In this document: piece by piece, positions 26,341 to 34,974 of the stretch
Position numbering within the stretch: the first letter of the stretch is position 1
Layout: each line of letters starts with the position of its first letter
DNA from: JAKAWQ01 sp035509315
GTDB lineage: Bacteria > Pseudomonadota > Alphaproteobacteria > Acetobacterales > Acetobacteraceae
Assembly: GCA_035509315.1 (NCBI GenBank)
Contig: DATJLS010000003.1
Span: 62,001 to 126,000 of the forward strand
Reading direction: 5' to 3'
DNA length: 64,000 bases
The notes under the pieces: generated by a model
The model's input: only the letters and a program-made list of their open reading frames with translations
Database searches by the model: none
What the model was told of the DNA's origin: nothing
Position numbers and translations under genes: made by a program

Positions 26341-26549
26341 GACCCCCCTCTGTCGCGGGACCTGAGAGATTCGGACCCTGTCCTCTCGGCCTCGGGGGGT
26401 CCTTACTCCGTCGGTGCGGCGGGCAACGGACTCATGCCGCCGGCTTTCCAGAGACCCGTCCGCACGCGCGGTCCTCTCTGCCTGAGCGTTTCCGGGGGCC
26501 GGTTGCGCCTTCGGCGGCGGGCCGTATCATCCGCCCCGCTCTCTCCCGC
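26341..26549 (-). ncRNA. Tandem glycine riboswitch
   Basis: On the minus strand upstream of gcvT two aptamers are visible. The first has CGGGAGAG, GCCGAAGGCGCAA, AAACGCTCAGGCA, GAGGACCG and CTCTGGAAAG; the second has GACGGAGTAAGGA, GCCGAGAGGACAG, AATCTCTCAGGT and GACAGAGGGG. These are the conserved internal-loop strings of glycine riboswitches. After it, a CCGCCGGC hairpin (about 26313-26336) without a T-tract precedes the gcvT ribosome site, which suggests control of translation. Glycine binding normally turns the glycine cleavage operon on. Confidence 0.93.
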
Positions 26550-26692
26550 GCGCGCATCGTGCGGGCAAGCCAGCATGCCCGATCCCCATGGCCACTTCAA
26601 CTGCTTCCCCGGCGCTTTCCTGGGTGCTTCCCTGGGCGCTTCCCCGGTCTCCTCCTTGGGCGGCCGCGCCAAAGAGAAAGATTTTCTGCCTG

Positions 26693-27652
26693 ATGGCCGT
26701 CTATACGGAAGTCTCGGACGAAGCGGTGACCGAATTCCTCGCCGAGTACGATATCGGACGTCTCGTCGCCTTCCGTGGCATTGCCGAAGGGGTGGAGAAC
26801 AGCAACTACGCGCTGCGCACGACGAACGGGGATTACATCCTCACCCTCTATGAACGCCGGGTTGCGCCGGAGGACCTGCCCTGGTTCCTGGGGCTGATGG
26901 AGCATCTCGCCGGGCGGGGGATCCCCTGCCCGCGCCCGGTGCCGGGGCGTGACGGTTCGGCCTTGCGGCGGCTTGCCGAGCGCCACGCGGCGATCACAAC
27001 CTTTCTGCCGGGTGTCTGGCCGCGACGCATCCAGCTCGCCCATTGCGCGCCCCTGGGCGAGGCGCTGGCGAGGCTCCATCTCGCCGGCGAAGGCTATCGG
27101 CCCGAGCGGGTCAATGGCCTCGGGCCGCATTCCTGGTCGCGCCTGCTCGAAGCCAGCGGGCCGGAGAGCGACACGCTCCGCCCCGACCTCACCTCCGAGA
27201 TGAAAAAGGCGCTCGACCGCATCCTCGCCGCCTGGCCCGCCGAACTGCCGCGCGGGCACATCCATGCCGATCTCTTCCCCGACAATGTCTTCTTCCTGGA
27301 AGGAAGGATCTCGGGACTGATCGATTTCTATTTCGCCGCCACGGATCTTTTCGCCTATGACATCGCCGTCTGCCTCAATTCCTGGTGCTTCGAGTCCGAC
27401 ATCTCCTGCAATGTCACCAAGGCGCGGGCGCTTTTGCGCGCCTATGACGCGGTGCGCCCGCTTTCTCCACCCGAACGCGCGGCCCTGCCGGTGCTCTGCC
27501 AGGGGGCGGCGATGCGGTTTTTGCTGACAAGGCTCTATGACTGGCTGAACACGCCGGCAGGCGCGCTCGTCACCCGCAAGAACCCGATCGAGTATCTCCG
27601 TCGCCTCTATTTCCATCTCGAAGCACGGGACGAACATGCCTATGGGCTCTGA
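26693..27652 (+). CDS. thrB: Homoserine kinase (ThrB-like, aminoglycoside-phosphotransferase fold)
   Basis: A 319-residue protein starting at MAVYTEVS, as usual for the alphaproteobacterial ThrB. It is of the APH/choline-kinase fold, not the GHMP type. GIAEGVENSNYALRTTNGDYILTLYE is the nucleotide loop, and HIHADLFPDNVFF with LIDFYFAATD carries the catalytic Asp and metal ligands. It phosphorylates homoserine for threonine synthesis. The frame is open upstream to 26588 through a proline-rich tandem repeat, which I regard as leader DNA. The end overlaps rnhA by 17 bases. Upstream lies the divergent riboswitch of the gcv operon, so the two operons share a control region and join glycine and threonine metabolism. 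Confidence 0.9.
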   Translation: MAVYTEVSDEAVTEFLAEYDIGRLVAFRGIAEGVENSNYALRTTNGDYILTLYERRVAPEDLPWFLGLMEHLAGRGIPCPRPVPGRDGSALRRLAERHAAITTFLPGVWPRRIQLAHCAPLGEALARLHLAGEGYRPERVNGLGPHSWSRLLEASGPESDTLRPDLTSEMKKALDRILAAWPAELPRGHIHADLFPDNVFFLEGRISGLIDFYFAATDLFAYDIAVCLNSWCFESDISCNVTKARALLRAYDAVRPLSPPERAALPVLCQGAAMRFLLTRLYDWLNTPAGALVTRKNPIEYLRRLYFHLEARDEHAYGL

Positions 27653-28103
27653 TTCCGATCTGCCGCTGGTCGAGATCTGGACGGATGGCGGCTGCCGGCC
27701 GAATCCGGGTCCGGGCGGTTGGGCGGCGATCCTTCGTTTTCGGGGTGCCGAGCGCACGCTTTCCGGGGCCGAGCCGGCGACCACCAACAACCGGATGGAG
27801 CTGACCGCCGCGGCCGACGCGCTTGCCGCTCTGAAGCAGCCATGTCGCGTGATCCTGCATACCGACAGCCAGTATCTTCAGCAGGGCATCACCCGGTGGG
27901 TGGCGAACTGGGTGAAGCGGAACTGGCGCACCGCCGACGGCAAGCCCGTGCTCAACCAGGATCTCTGGCAGCGCCTGCTGGAAGCCACGTTACGGCATCA
28001 GATCGAATGGCGCTGGGTGCGCGGACATGCCGACGATGCGATGAACCACCGCGCCGACGCGCTCGCCACCGAAGCGCGGGAGGCGCTCGGCAAACAGGCC
28101 TGA
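27636..28103 (+). CDS. rnhA: Ribonuclease HI
   Basis: A 155-residue enzyme. The four metal-binding acidic residues are in WTDGGCRPNPGPGGWA, NNRMELTAAADAL, HTDSQYLQQGI and VRGHADDAMNHRAD. It cuts RNA in RNA-DNA hybrids during replication and R-loop removal. The ATG lies inside the thrB 3' end, so the two are translationally coupled; thrB-rnhA order is frequent in alphaproteobacteria. It is convergent with alaS, with 28 bp between stops. Confidence 0.97.
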   Translation: MPMGSDSDLPLVEIWTDGGCRPNPGPGGWAAILRFRGAERTLSGAEPATTNNRMELTAAADALAALKQPCRVILHTDSQYLQQGITRWVANWVKRNWRTADGKPVLNQDLWQRLLEATLRHQIEWRWVRGHADDAMNHRADALATEAREALGKQA

Positions 28104-28131
28104 GCGTCTTTCCCGATTTGTCTATGCAGCT

Positions 28132-30771
28132 CTATGCAGCGAGGGCGGTGCGCACCGCATCGAGCGCGGCCTCGGCGCGGCTCGCGTCCGGGCCTCCGGC
28201 CTGGGCAAGATCGGGACGGCCGCCGCCGCCCTTTCCGCCGACCGCTGCGGATGCGGCCCGTGCGAGTGTCACGGCGTCGAACCGGCCGGCAAGGTCGGGC
28301 GAGATGCCGACGACGATGCTCGCCTTGCCTTCGGCGGTGGAGACGAGGGCGACGACACCGCTGCCGATCTTGCGCTGGATCGCATCGGCGAGGTTCTTGA
28401 GCTCCCTCGGCGGCACCTCGCCGAGATTGCGCGCGGCAAGCCGCACCCCGTTCACATCCTCCACCGTTGCCGCCTCGCCGCCGGTGGCGAGGCGGCGCTG
28501 CAGCTCGGTGATCTGCCGCTCGAGCCGCCTTCTCTCGTCGACCAGCGCCTCGAGCCGCTGAGGCAGCTCCGCGGGCGGGGTTTTCAGCGCCGCCGCGGCA
28601 TCGGCGAGGATCCTGTCCGTCTCGGCTAGGCGCTGCAGGGCGGCTTCGCCGGTGGCGGCCTCGATCCGGCGCAGGCCGGCGCCGATCGCGCTCTCGCTCA
28701 CGATCCGGAAAAGCCCGATATCGCCGGTGCGACGGACATGGGTGCCGCCGCAGAGCTCGATCGAGTACGCAGCCTTCTTCCCGTCGGTGCCGCCCATCGA
28801 GACGACCCGCACCTCCTCGCCATATTTCTCGCCGAAGAGCGCCATCGCGCCCTCGGAAACGGCGGCCTCGGGGCTCATCAGCCGGGTGGTGACCTCGGTG
28901 TTCTCGCGGATGCGCGCATTCACTTCCGATTCGACCCAGGCAAGGTCCGCATGCGCGATCGGGTGTGGGTGGCTGATATCGAAGCGCAGCCGGTCAGGCG
29001 CGTTGAGGCTTCCCTTCTGTGTCACATGCGTGCCGAGCCGCCGCCGCAGCGCCTCATGCAGCAGATGGGTCGCCGAATGGTGCGAGCGGATGGCGGTGCG
29101 GCGGCCATGGTCGATCTCGGCGAGAACGGGCGCGCCGACGCGCGCGGTGCCGGAGATGACACGGCCGATATGGACGATGAGCTCGCCCACCTTGCGTTGC
29201 GTGTCGGTGATCTCGATCACGAGGCCATCGGCCCCGGTGATGCGGCCGGCATCCCCGACCTGGCCGCCCGCTTCGGCATAGAAGGGCGTCTGGTTCAGCA
29301 CCATCGCGACCGCGCTGCCGGCGGGCGCGGTCTCGGCCGGCTTGCCTTCGAGCACGAGCACGGTGATCGTCGCCTCCGCCGTTTCGGTCGAGTAGCCGAG
29401 GAACTCGCTCGCGCCGACGCCGTCTCGGACCTCGAACCAGACTCGCTCGGTCGCTTCATCGCCCGAGCCCGCCCAGGACGCGCGGGCGCGCCTGCGCTGC
29501 TCGGCCATCGCCTCGGCAAAGCCCTCGGCATCGACCGTCCGCCCCTCCTCGCGCAACGCGTCCTCGGTGAGGTCGAGCGGGAAGCCATATGTGTCGTAGA
29601 GGCGGAAGGCGACCGAGCCGGGCAGCGGCTCGTCGCTGCCGAGCTTCTCGGTTTCCTCAGCGAGCAGCGCGAGCCCCCGCTCGAGCAGGGCCTGGAAGCG
29701 GCTCTCCTCGAGCTTGAGCGTGTCCGAGATCAGGATCTCGGCTCGGATGAGCTCGGGATAGGCGCCGCCCATTTGGCGGATGAGCGAGGGGAGGAGCCGG
29801 TACATCAGCGGATCGCGCGCGCCCATCCGGTAGGCGTGGCGCATGGCGCGGCGCATGATCCGGCGCAGCACATAGCCTCGGCCCTCATTCGCCGGCAGCA
29901 CGCCATCGGCGATCAGGAAGGCGGAGCTGCGCAGATGATCGGCGATCACTCGGTGATCGACGCGATAGATCCCATCCGGCTCCTGCCCGCTCGCCTCCGC
30001 CGAGGCGAGGATCAAAGCGCGGAGCGTGTCGATATCGTAATTGTCATGCTTGCCCTGGAGGATGGCGGCGAAGCGCTCGAGCCCCATGCCGGTATCGATC
30101 GAGGGGCGCGGCAGGGGCGTTCGCGCGCCGGGCGGATCCTCCTCGAACTGCATGAAGACGAGGTTCCAGATCTCGACGAAGCGATCGCCTTCGGCCTCGG
30201 CGCTGCCTGGCGGGCCGCCCGGAATCTCAGGGCCATGGTCATAGAAGATTTCCGAGCAGGGGCCGCAGGGACCGGTATCGCCCATGCGCCAGAAATTGTC
30301 GCTCGTCGCGATGCGGATGATCCGCTCCTGCGGCAGGCCGGCGATCTTGTGCCAGAGGCTCGCCGCGTCCTCGTCCTCGGCAAAGACGGTGACGGAAAGA
30401 CGCTCACGCGGCAGGCCGAAATCCCGCGTGACGAGCTCCCAGGCGAAGGCGATCGCCTCTTCCTTGAAGTAGTCGCCGAAGCTGAAATTGCCGAGCATCT
30501 CGAAAAATGTGTGGTGGCGGGCGGTATAGCCCACATTGTCGAGATCATTGTGCTTGCCACCGGCGCGGACGCATTTCTGCGCGGTGGTGGCGCGGCGGTA
30601 GTTGCGCTTCTCCTGGCCGGTGAAGACGTTCTTGAACTGGACCATCCCGCTGTTCGTGAAAAGGAGGGTCGGGTCGTTGCGCGGGACGAGCGGCGAGCTT
30701 TCGACCACCTGGTGGCCGTTTCTGGCAAAGTAATCGAGGAAGGTGGCGCGGATCTCGTTGCTGCTGGTCAT
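28132..30771 (-). CDS. alaS: Alanyl-tRNA synthetase
   Basis: An 879-residue class II synthetase of normal length. The catalytic domain opens with IRATFLDYFARNGHQVVESSPLVPRNDPTLLFTNSGM; RTHHFFE-like ARHHTFFEMLGNFSFGDYFK is motif 2. The editing domain has HHSATHLLHEALR and the distal CGGTHVRRTGDI zinc/editing block, and the C-terminal oligomerisation domain ends with GGKGGGGRPDLAQAGG. It charges tRNA-Ala and edits Ser/Gly mischarging. The last codons overlap a CTATGCAG direct duplication. It is monocistronic in appearance, with A/T-rich DNA (30870-30900) upstream as likely promoter. Confidence 0.98.
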   Translation of the reverse strand: MTSSNEIRATFLDYFARNGHQVVESSPLVPRNDPTLLFTNSGMVQFKNVFTGQEKRNYRRATTAQKCVRAGGKHNDLDNVGYTARHHTFFEMLGNFSFGDYFKEEAIAFAWELVTRDFGLPRERLSVTVFAEDEDAASLWHKIAGLPQERIIRIATSDNFWRMGDTGPCGPCSEIFYDHGPEIPGGPPGSAEAEGDRFVEIWNLVFMQFEEDPPGARTPLPRPSIDTGMGLERFAAILQGKHDNYDIDTLRALILASAEASGQEPDGIYRVDHRVIADHLRSSAFLIADGVLPANEGRGYVLRRIMRRAMRHAYRMGARDPLMYRLLPSLIRQMGGAYPELIRAEILISDTLKLEESRFQALLERGLALLAEETEKLGSDEPLPGSVAFRLYDTYGFPLDLTEDALREEGRTVDAEGFAEAMAEQRRRARASWAGSGDEATERVWFEVRDGVGASEFLGYSTETAEATITVLVLEGKPAETAPAGSAVAMVLNQTPFYAEAGGQVGDAGRITGADGLVIEITDTQRKVGELIVHIGRVISGTARVGAPVLAEIDHGRRTAIRSHHSATHLLHEALRRRLGTHVTQKGSLNAPDRLRFDISHPHPIAHADLAWVESEVNARIRENTEVTTRLMSPEAAVSEGAMALFGEKYGEEVRVVSMGGTDGKKAAYSIELCGGTHVRRTGDIGLFRIVSESAIGAGLRRIEAATGEAALQRLAETDRILADAAAALKTPPAELPQRLEALVDERRRLERQITELQRRLATGGEAATVEDVNGVRLAARNLGEVPPRELKNLADAIQRKIGSGVVALVSTAEGKASIVVGISPDLAGRFDAVTLARAASAAVGGKGGGGRPDLAQAGGPDASRAEAALDAVRTALAA

Positions 30772-31092
30772 CGTCCGATCGGGCTTTCGGGGAGCTGGAA
30801 GCCCTTCGATTAGCGCAAGGGCCGGTGAGTGTCACCGAGGCGCTGCGGCCGGCGCCGGACAATTCTGACCAAACGTTTGATTATAAATATTTTTGTGTAA
30901 GTCCAGGGCAAGGTGCGCGGCGCTATGGGATGGTTATTTCGCGGGGCCCCGGCGCCAATTGTTTTTATATGCCCTGCACGCCAGCTTCGGCGCCATGAAA
31001 AACAGCCCCTTCGCCGTTGCCGTTTCCTTGCCGGTTTCAGCACTCAGCCTCACGCCCGGGTGCGACATGCGGGCGTAGCGCGGGCGCGCGCA

Positions 31093-31728
31093 ATGGCGAC
31101 GACGCGCAGCGGTTTGGCCTCCCCGCAGCTCTGCCCAGGGCTCGATCGCGGAGAGCACGCCATCACCCGCCTGCTGAGCCATTTTCGGCCCCTGGTTTCC
31201 GACCATTGGCTTGCGCTGCCCTTCAGCGACCCGCCTCGGGAGGCGGTGATCGCATCCTGCGGCACGGTCGAGATCCGCCAAACGGAATCGGGCTTTGCCG
31301 CGGAGACCTGTGTCAAGGGCGAGCTCGGCGAAGCCCGCGTGACGGCTTTGGAGCGGCTAGGCCGATTCATCCGGCGCAGCCATCGAGACAGCATTTCGTT
31401 GCGAACGATCCGCCCGCTGGTGCAGACGGCGCAGGAACCGGACCGGTGGCTGGTTCGGATTGGGCTCGCCGATGGTGGCGCAGCAGCGGCCTCGCGCAAG
31501 GACCGAGTGACGATCCGCTTCCTGCCCGCGGAGACAATCGCGATCGTCGGTCTTTCCAGCAGCGACGCGCCGCGCCTCATCGCCCGTGGTGCTGCGATGA
31601 TCCGCGATGCGATCGCGGAAACGCCATGGGAGGAAGCCGGGTCGCCGATGCTGCGTCTTTGCTCCCCGCTCGCGATCATGCCTTTCGCGGGGCGCCTCGA
31701 AGTCGGGCTCCGCGTCGTCAGACGATAA
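31093..31728 (+). CDS. SOUL-like heme-binding protein
   Basis: About 211 residues. GTVEIRQTESGFAAETCVKGE resembles the start of the SOUL fold, and FLPAETIAIVGLSSSDAPRLIARGAAMIRDAI with LRLCSPLAIMPFAGRLEVGLRV matches its second half, where family members bind heme or tetrapyrroles. The conserved MTAPV block is altered, so heme binding is not assured. The ATG at 31093 lacks a good ribosome site. Fifteen bases upstream a separate frame, ATG 30996 to TAG 31078, encodes MKNSPFAVAVSLPVSALSLTPGC, a lipoprotein-like signal sequence, which hints that a frameshift has detached the signal from the body. Without it the protein would stay in the cytosol. Confidence 0.6.
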   Translation: MATTRSGLASPQLCPGLDRGEHAITRLLSHFRPLVSDHWLALPFSDPPREAVIASCGTVEIRQTESGFAAETCVKGELGEARVTALERLGRFIRRSHRDSISLRTIRPLVQTAQEPDRWLVRIGLADGGAAAASRKDRVTIRFLPAETIAIVGLSSSDAPRLIARGAAMIRDAIAETPWEEAGSPMLRLCSPLAIMPFAGRLEVGLRVVRR

Positions 31729-31750
31729 TCCGTGATGGCCGCCGGGATAC

Positions 31751-31889
31751 CGTGCACGGCCTTCTGATGATTCTCCTGATCGGCACGATCGTCATCGTGG
31801 GTGGGCTTACTTCCTTCCGCGCGCTCGCGCTCGGCCCTGTCGCCAAGCATTTCGCGATACAGGTCGGGTCTTCGTGTCGGGGCAGGTGA
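31751..31889 (+). pseudogene. kdpA: Relic of kdpA (potassium-transporting ATPase A subunit, 3' end)
   Basis: The plus-strand frame ending at 31889 reads LLMILLIGTIVIVGGLTSFRALALGPVAKHFAIQ. This is the last transmembrane segment and the ALGPxxEH tail of KdpA, the pore subunit of the high-affinity potassium pump. Nothing else of kdpA, and no kdpB or kdpC, is nearby, so it is an isolated fragment about 40 codons long. It sits just after the SOUL-like gene and has no start of its own. Confidence 0.65.
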
Positions 31890-32011
31890 TTGGCTTCGGG
31901 CTTCGGCTATCCCGAGATTCGCCCGGATGAATGCTGTGCTTGCTTCGATGGAAGCCGTGCCTTCGTCGAGCATGGGCGCAAAGCGAACGCATCGCGCTTC
32001 AAAGCAGAGGG

Positions 32012-32503
32012 TCATGCGGCTGCGGCGAGTGTGATGCCATAGTCGCGTGCGACCTCCGCAACGAGCGCTGGGGCGAGCTTCGTGCCGTGAAGCCGTGTCA
32101 GCTCGGCGAGCCGGCCGAACATCTCCTGCGAGCCTGTGCCCGGTGTGATGAGGACGAGGATTTTCGCTGCTTCCGTGCCGGCGCAGCGGAAGCCGTGGCG
32201 CCGTCCGCGCGGGCCATGAAAGAGGGACCCGGCATCAAGAGCAACCGACGCTGCCGGAAGATCATCGCCTTCGATGGTGACGCGTCCCGCGATGACATGA
32301 AAAGACTCGTCCTCATCCCGGTGCGTGTGCAGCGGGATGCCCTCGCCGGGCGGTACGGTAATCTCCACACACACCAGGCTACCGCCGGACCGCTGTGCTT
32401 CCAGCTTGTAGATCTGGGTGACGCCCATGATCGCCTCGCCACGCCCCTCACCTGGCAAAGAGAAAGCATTCGTCAGGGCGGCCGTCTTGCTTGCCATGTT
32501 CAC
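32012..32503 (-). CDS. Cupin-domain protein, divergent from a MarR regulator
   Basis: About 163 residues with a single cupin barrel. PPGEGIPLHTHRDEDESFHVIAG holds the metal ligands (HxH...E) of motif 1, and LFHGPRGRRHGFRCAG is motif 2 with the last His. It may be a small dioxygenase, isomerase or sensor of aromatic or quinone compounds; the substrate is unknown. AAGGAG lies eight bases before GTG 32503, so I start there; ATG 32497 and GTG 32512 are alternatives. It shares an 90-base intergenic region holding a perfect palindrome with the MarR gene, so MarR control is very likely. Confidence 0.8.
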   Translation of the reverse strand: MNMASKTAALTNAFSLPGEGRGEAIMGVTQIYKLEAQRSGGSLVCVEITVPPGEGIPLHTHRDEDESFHVIAGRVTIEGDDLPAASVALDAGSLFHGPRGRRHGFRCAGTEAAKILVLITPGTGSQEMFGRLAELTRLHGTKLAPALVAEVARDYGITLAAAA

Positions 32504-32538
32504 GATGCTCACTCCTTATCTGTCTGACCATCGTCATG

Positions 32539-32559
32539 ATAGACAGATCATCTGTCTAT
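32539..32559. promoter_or_regulatory. Perfect 21-bp palindrome, likely MarR operator
   Basis: ATAGACAGAT-C-ATCTGTCTAT, with ten-base arms and one central base, lies midway between the cupin and MarR starts. A second imperfect copy, GGACAGACGATATGTCTA, follows at about 32564-32581. MarR proteins commonly bind such sites in the gap between themselves and the gene they repress. Confidence 0.85.
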
Positions 32560-32596
32560 AATGGACAGACGATATGTCTATTGTCAAGGTTCCGTG

Positions 32597-33064
32597 ATGA
32601 GCGACATGAGCTTCAGCGAAAGCGGGCAGACTTTGGGCTTTCTTTTGCGCTCCCTGTACGACGCATTGCAGGTGCGCGTTTATGGCGAATTGGCCGCAAG
32701 CGGGTTCCCGGACATTCGGGTCGCGCATAGCGTCGTCTTTCGGCATATCGCGCGTACGGGCTCACGGGTGAGCGATCTCGCCGAGAAGGCGCGTATGACG
32801 AAGCAGAGCATGGCCTATCTTGTCGAAATCCTGGCCGAAGGGGGCTATGTCACGATCAGGTCCGATCCGGCAGACGGGCGCGCGAAGACCGTGCGCCTCA
32901 CGGCGCGTGGCCGGAATGTCGCCCAGACGCTCGTCCAGCTGAGCCGCAACGTCGAAGCGGAATTCGCCAGGCTGATCGGTTCAGACGAAATGGCGATGCT
33001 GCGCCAGCTGCTCGACGATCTCGTGAGAGCGCTGGAGAGGGCAGAGCGATCGCTGACGCCGTAA
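32597..33064 (+). CDS. MarR-family transcriptional regulator
   Basis: A 155-residue winged-helix protein. LGFLLRSLYDALQVRVYGELAA is the dimer helix; RVSDLAEKARMTKQSMAYLVEILAEGGYVTIRSDPADGRAKTVRLTARG is the DNA-binding domain with the DPxDxR wing typical of MarR. It probably represses the divergent cupin gene and itself via the palindromes at 32539-32581, releasing on binding a phenolic or oxidant ligand. The start at 32597 was chosen because AAGG lies seven bases upstream and because the frame from 32561 overlaps the operator. Confidence 0.9.
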   Translation: MSDMSFSESGQTLGFLLRSLYDALQVRVYGELAASGFPDIRVAHSVVFRHIARTGSRVSDLAEKARMTKQSMAYLVEILAEGGYVTIRSDPADGRAKTVRLTARGRNVAQTLVQLSRNVEAEFARLIGSDEMAMLRQLLDDLVRALERAERSLTP

Positions 33065-33123
33065 AGACAATTCATGAAGATAACGCTTCATCCGGAGCGG
33101 CGTGTTCTTGCCGCGGGCGGCAC

Positions 33124-33693
33124 TCATGGCCATGCGATCTCGCTGGCGCGCAAGATCCGGCCATGAAGCTTCGCGACCGGCAGAGCGGGTGCCGGCAAGG
33201 GCCAGCAGGGGGTGGTATCGGCAAGCCAATGTCCCGCCGCGGCGAGCGACGCCGCGAGCATGGTCACCGCCGTCGCGAGGCGGCGGCGAACCTCCCGATC
33301 GAGGACGATCTTGTAAAGGCAATTGTCGACTCGCTCGTCATCGCCGCTTTGCGCGGCCGCCAGCGCTCGCAGCAAGCGGCGCTCATGCCGGGTAAAGGCA
33401 AGGCTGCCAGGACAGCCGAGCTGAAGCCGCGCGCCGCCTTGCCGACCCATCTCGTCAAGCGCCGTTCGCACGGCAACGGCAACATTGCGGAGATCCTGCC
33501 CCGGGCCCCAGGAGACATCGGCCTTGGGGGTATCACCTTGGGGGCTATCAATTGACGAGGCATTGCCCCCAGACCGCAAACAGGGACTCGGCCCCTCGGC
33601 GATCCTGCGAAGGGTCCAGATGGCCAGGCGCTCACCATAACCTCTCTCCGATGGCGAGGCGGCGGAATGTGTCGTGCTGCAGTGCCCGACCAT
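33124..33693 (-). CDS. Conserved hypothetical protein
   Basis: A 189-residue protein from ATG 33693, which has AGGAG five bases upstream. The N-terminal half reads ERLAIWTLRRIAEG, the C-terminal half has LQLGCPGSLAFTRHERRLLRALAAAQSGDDERV and LATAVTMLAASLAAAGHWL. I have a sense that similar proteins occur in related Rhodospirillales but recognise no characterised family. It has several Cys residues but no paired motif, and one possible helix near the C terminus. It is convergent with the MarR gene. A 150 bp gap separates it from the next gene. Confidence 0.55.
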   Translation of the reverse strand: MVGHCSTTHSAASPSERGYGERLAIWTLRRIAEGPSPCLRSGGNASSIDSPQGDTPKADVSWGPGQDLRNVAVAVRTALDEMGRQGGARLQLGCPGSLAFTRHERRLLRALAAAQSGDDERVDNCLYKIVLDREVRRRLATAVTMLAASLAAAGHWLADTTPCWPLPAPALPVAKLHGRILRASEIAWP

Positions 33694-33851
33694 GATGACT
33701 CCTGTCTTGGCGCTCATGACGCCAAGACCATATTGATAATAATTCTTAATTGCAATACCGCCAACTGGCCATGCTTCCCCTTCCCGCTCGCGCGGCCGCC
33801 TTTCGGCGAGCGGACGGGGCCCGAAAGGCGCGGGGTCGAGGGGCGGCGCGA

Positions 33852-34115
33852 TCAGCCGATCATGTGAATCGCCGGAGCCCCGATGACGCCGGCACGATTC
33901 ATCGTGGATTTCAGATCCTCGGACGTTCCGAACGCCTGCGCCTTCGCCGGGTCCACGATCTCGAACAGGATGAGGATATCATTCGGATCATCGGCACCCC
34001 GGAACACTTTGCCATTGGTGATCGTGGCGGCAGCACGGGCGCCTTCGTGAGCGTCATAAAAAGGGCGCCAAGTCACATAATCGCGGACCCGATGATGGAT
34101 GATCATCAAAGCCAT
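33852..34115 (-). CDS. Small dimeric alpha/beta-barrel protein (ABM-like)
   Basis: An 87-residue protein. MALMIIHHRVRDYVTWRPFYDAHEGARAAATI, then DDPNDILILFEIVDPAKAQAFGTSEDLKSTM and a C-terminal GVIGAPAIHMIG, fit the ferredoxin-like dimeric barrel of antibiotic-biosynthesis monooxygenases and related cyclases. No catalytic role can be assigned. GGGGGG lies seven bases before the ATG. It is a single gene with no operon partner on its strand. Confidence 0.75.
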   Translation of the reverse strand: MALMIIHHRVRDYVTWRPFYDAHEGARAAATITNGKVFRGADDPNDILILFEIVDPAKAQAFGTSEDLKSTMNRAGVIGAPAIHMIG

Positions 34116-34367
34116 CTTGTTTCCCCCCTTTTTGCTGAACCGAGCTCACTCCATCCCACGGTGCCGGCGGACTTGCTTGCCCTGCAGCATCGCGTATCGC
34201 CATTGCGATTGCAAACGCCCTGGCGCCGGGAGACGCCGGCTTGCGCCTGATGTCGTTTCGAAAAAGCGCTTCACGGTCGCACCTCTGTCATGTTGCTATG
34301 GAAAATCCCGCGCCCGGCAGTGCATGATTGCAGAGACTCGAAAAAGCAACGAAGAAAGGGGATGCAC

Positions 34368-34916
34368 ATGTCTCTGCCACGACGTGCCCAGGCCGCGATC
34401 GCGGTGTGCCTGACCGGGCTGGTCGGGTTTTGGCCGCGCGTCGGCCTTGCCCAGGCACAAGGTGTCGTTCTCGTCACCAGCGGCGACTGGGTCGCGATGG
34501 AGCAGAGGGACGCCCCGTCGGCACCGGCCTATATATGCTCGGCCTTCACCCAGAAGAACGGCCGCCTGTTCGAGTTCCAGATGAATATCGTCGATACCGA
34601 GATCCGCTACGCCGAATCCGGCTGGTCGAACCCGGAAGACGTTCCAGCAACTCTTGGCCTTGCGGTCGGCGCGTTCCGGACGACGCTGAATGTCAGCGAC
34701 AATACGAACGAAGTGGCGGTCACGGCCATCGCGACGGACAAGCTCGAGGCGATGATCTCGGCAATGGAAAAGGCCAATGAAATGACGGTCACGGCCGGTT
34801 CCTTGCCGGCTGAGACCGTCTCCCTGAGAGGGAGCAACCGGGCGACGGACGCTTTCCAGGCCTGCGCCAGACAGCTCCATACCGGAGACAGCGTCCTCAC
34901 CAATCCGTTCCAATAG
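34368..34916 (+). CDS. Secreted periplasmic protein of unknown function
   Basis: A 182-residue protein starting at ATG 34368, with AAGGGG six bases upstream. A Sec signal peptide, MSLPRRAQAAIAVCLTGLVGFWPRVGLAQAQ, is followed by SGDWVAMEQRDAPSAPAYICSAF and a C-terminal SLRGSNRATDAFQACARQL. Two Cys residues, one early (ICSAF) and one late (QACAR), could form a disulphide, which is a feature of invasion-associated-locus-B-like proteins; similarity beyond that pattern is weak. No partner gene is adjacent on its strand. Confidence 0.65.
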   Translation: MSLPRRAQAAIAVCLTGLVGFWPRVGLAQAQGVVLVTSGDWVAMEQRDAPSAPAYICSAFTQKNGRLFEFQMNIVDTEIRYAESGWSNPEDVPATLGLAVGAFRTTLNVSDNTNEVAVTAIATDKLEAMISAMEKANEMTVTAGSLPAETVSLRGSNRATDAFQACARQLHTGDSVLTNPFQ

Positions 34917-34974
34917 CCGGGGCAAAAAACGAGAGCGCCCGACGCCAGTCTGACCGACCTATGGGCTGACCGGC

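Noticed and set aside
28738..30813. 691-codon plus-strand frame opposite alaS
   Set aside because: Antisense shadow; no domain, and alaS is unambiguous.
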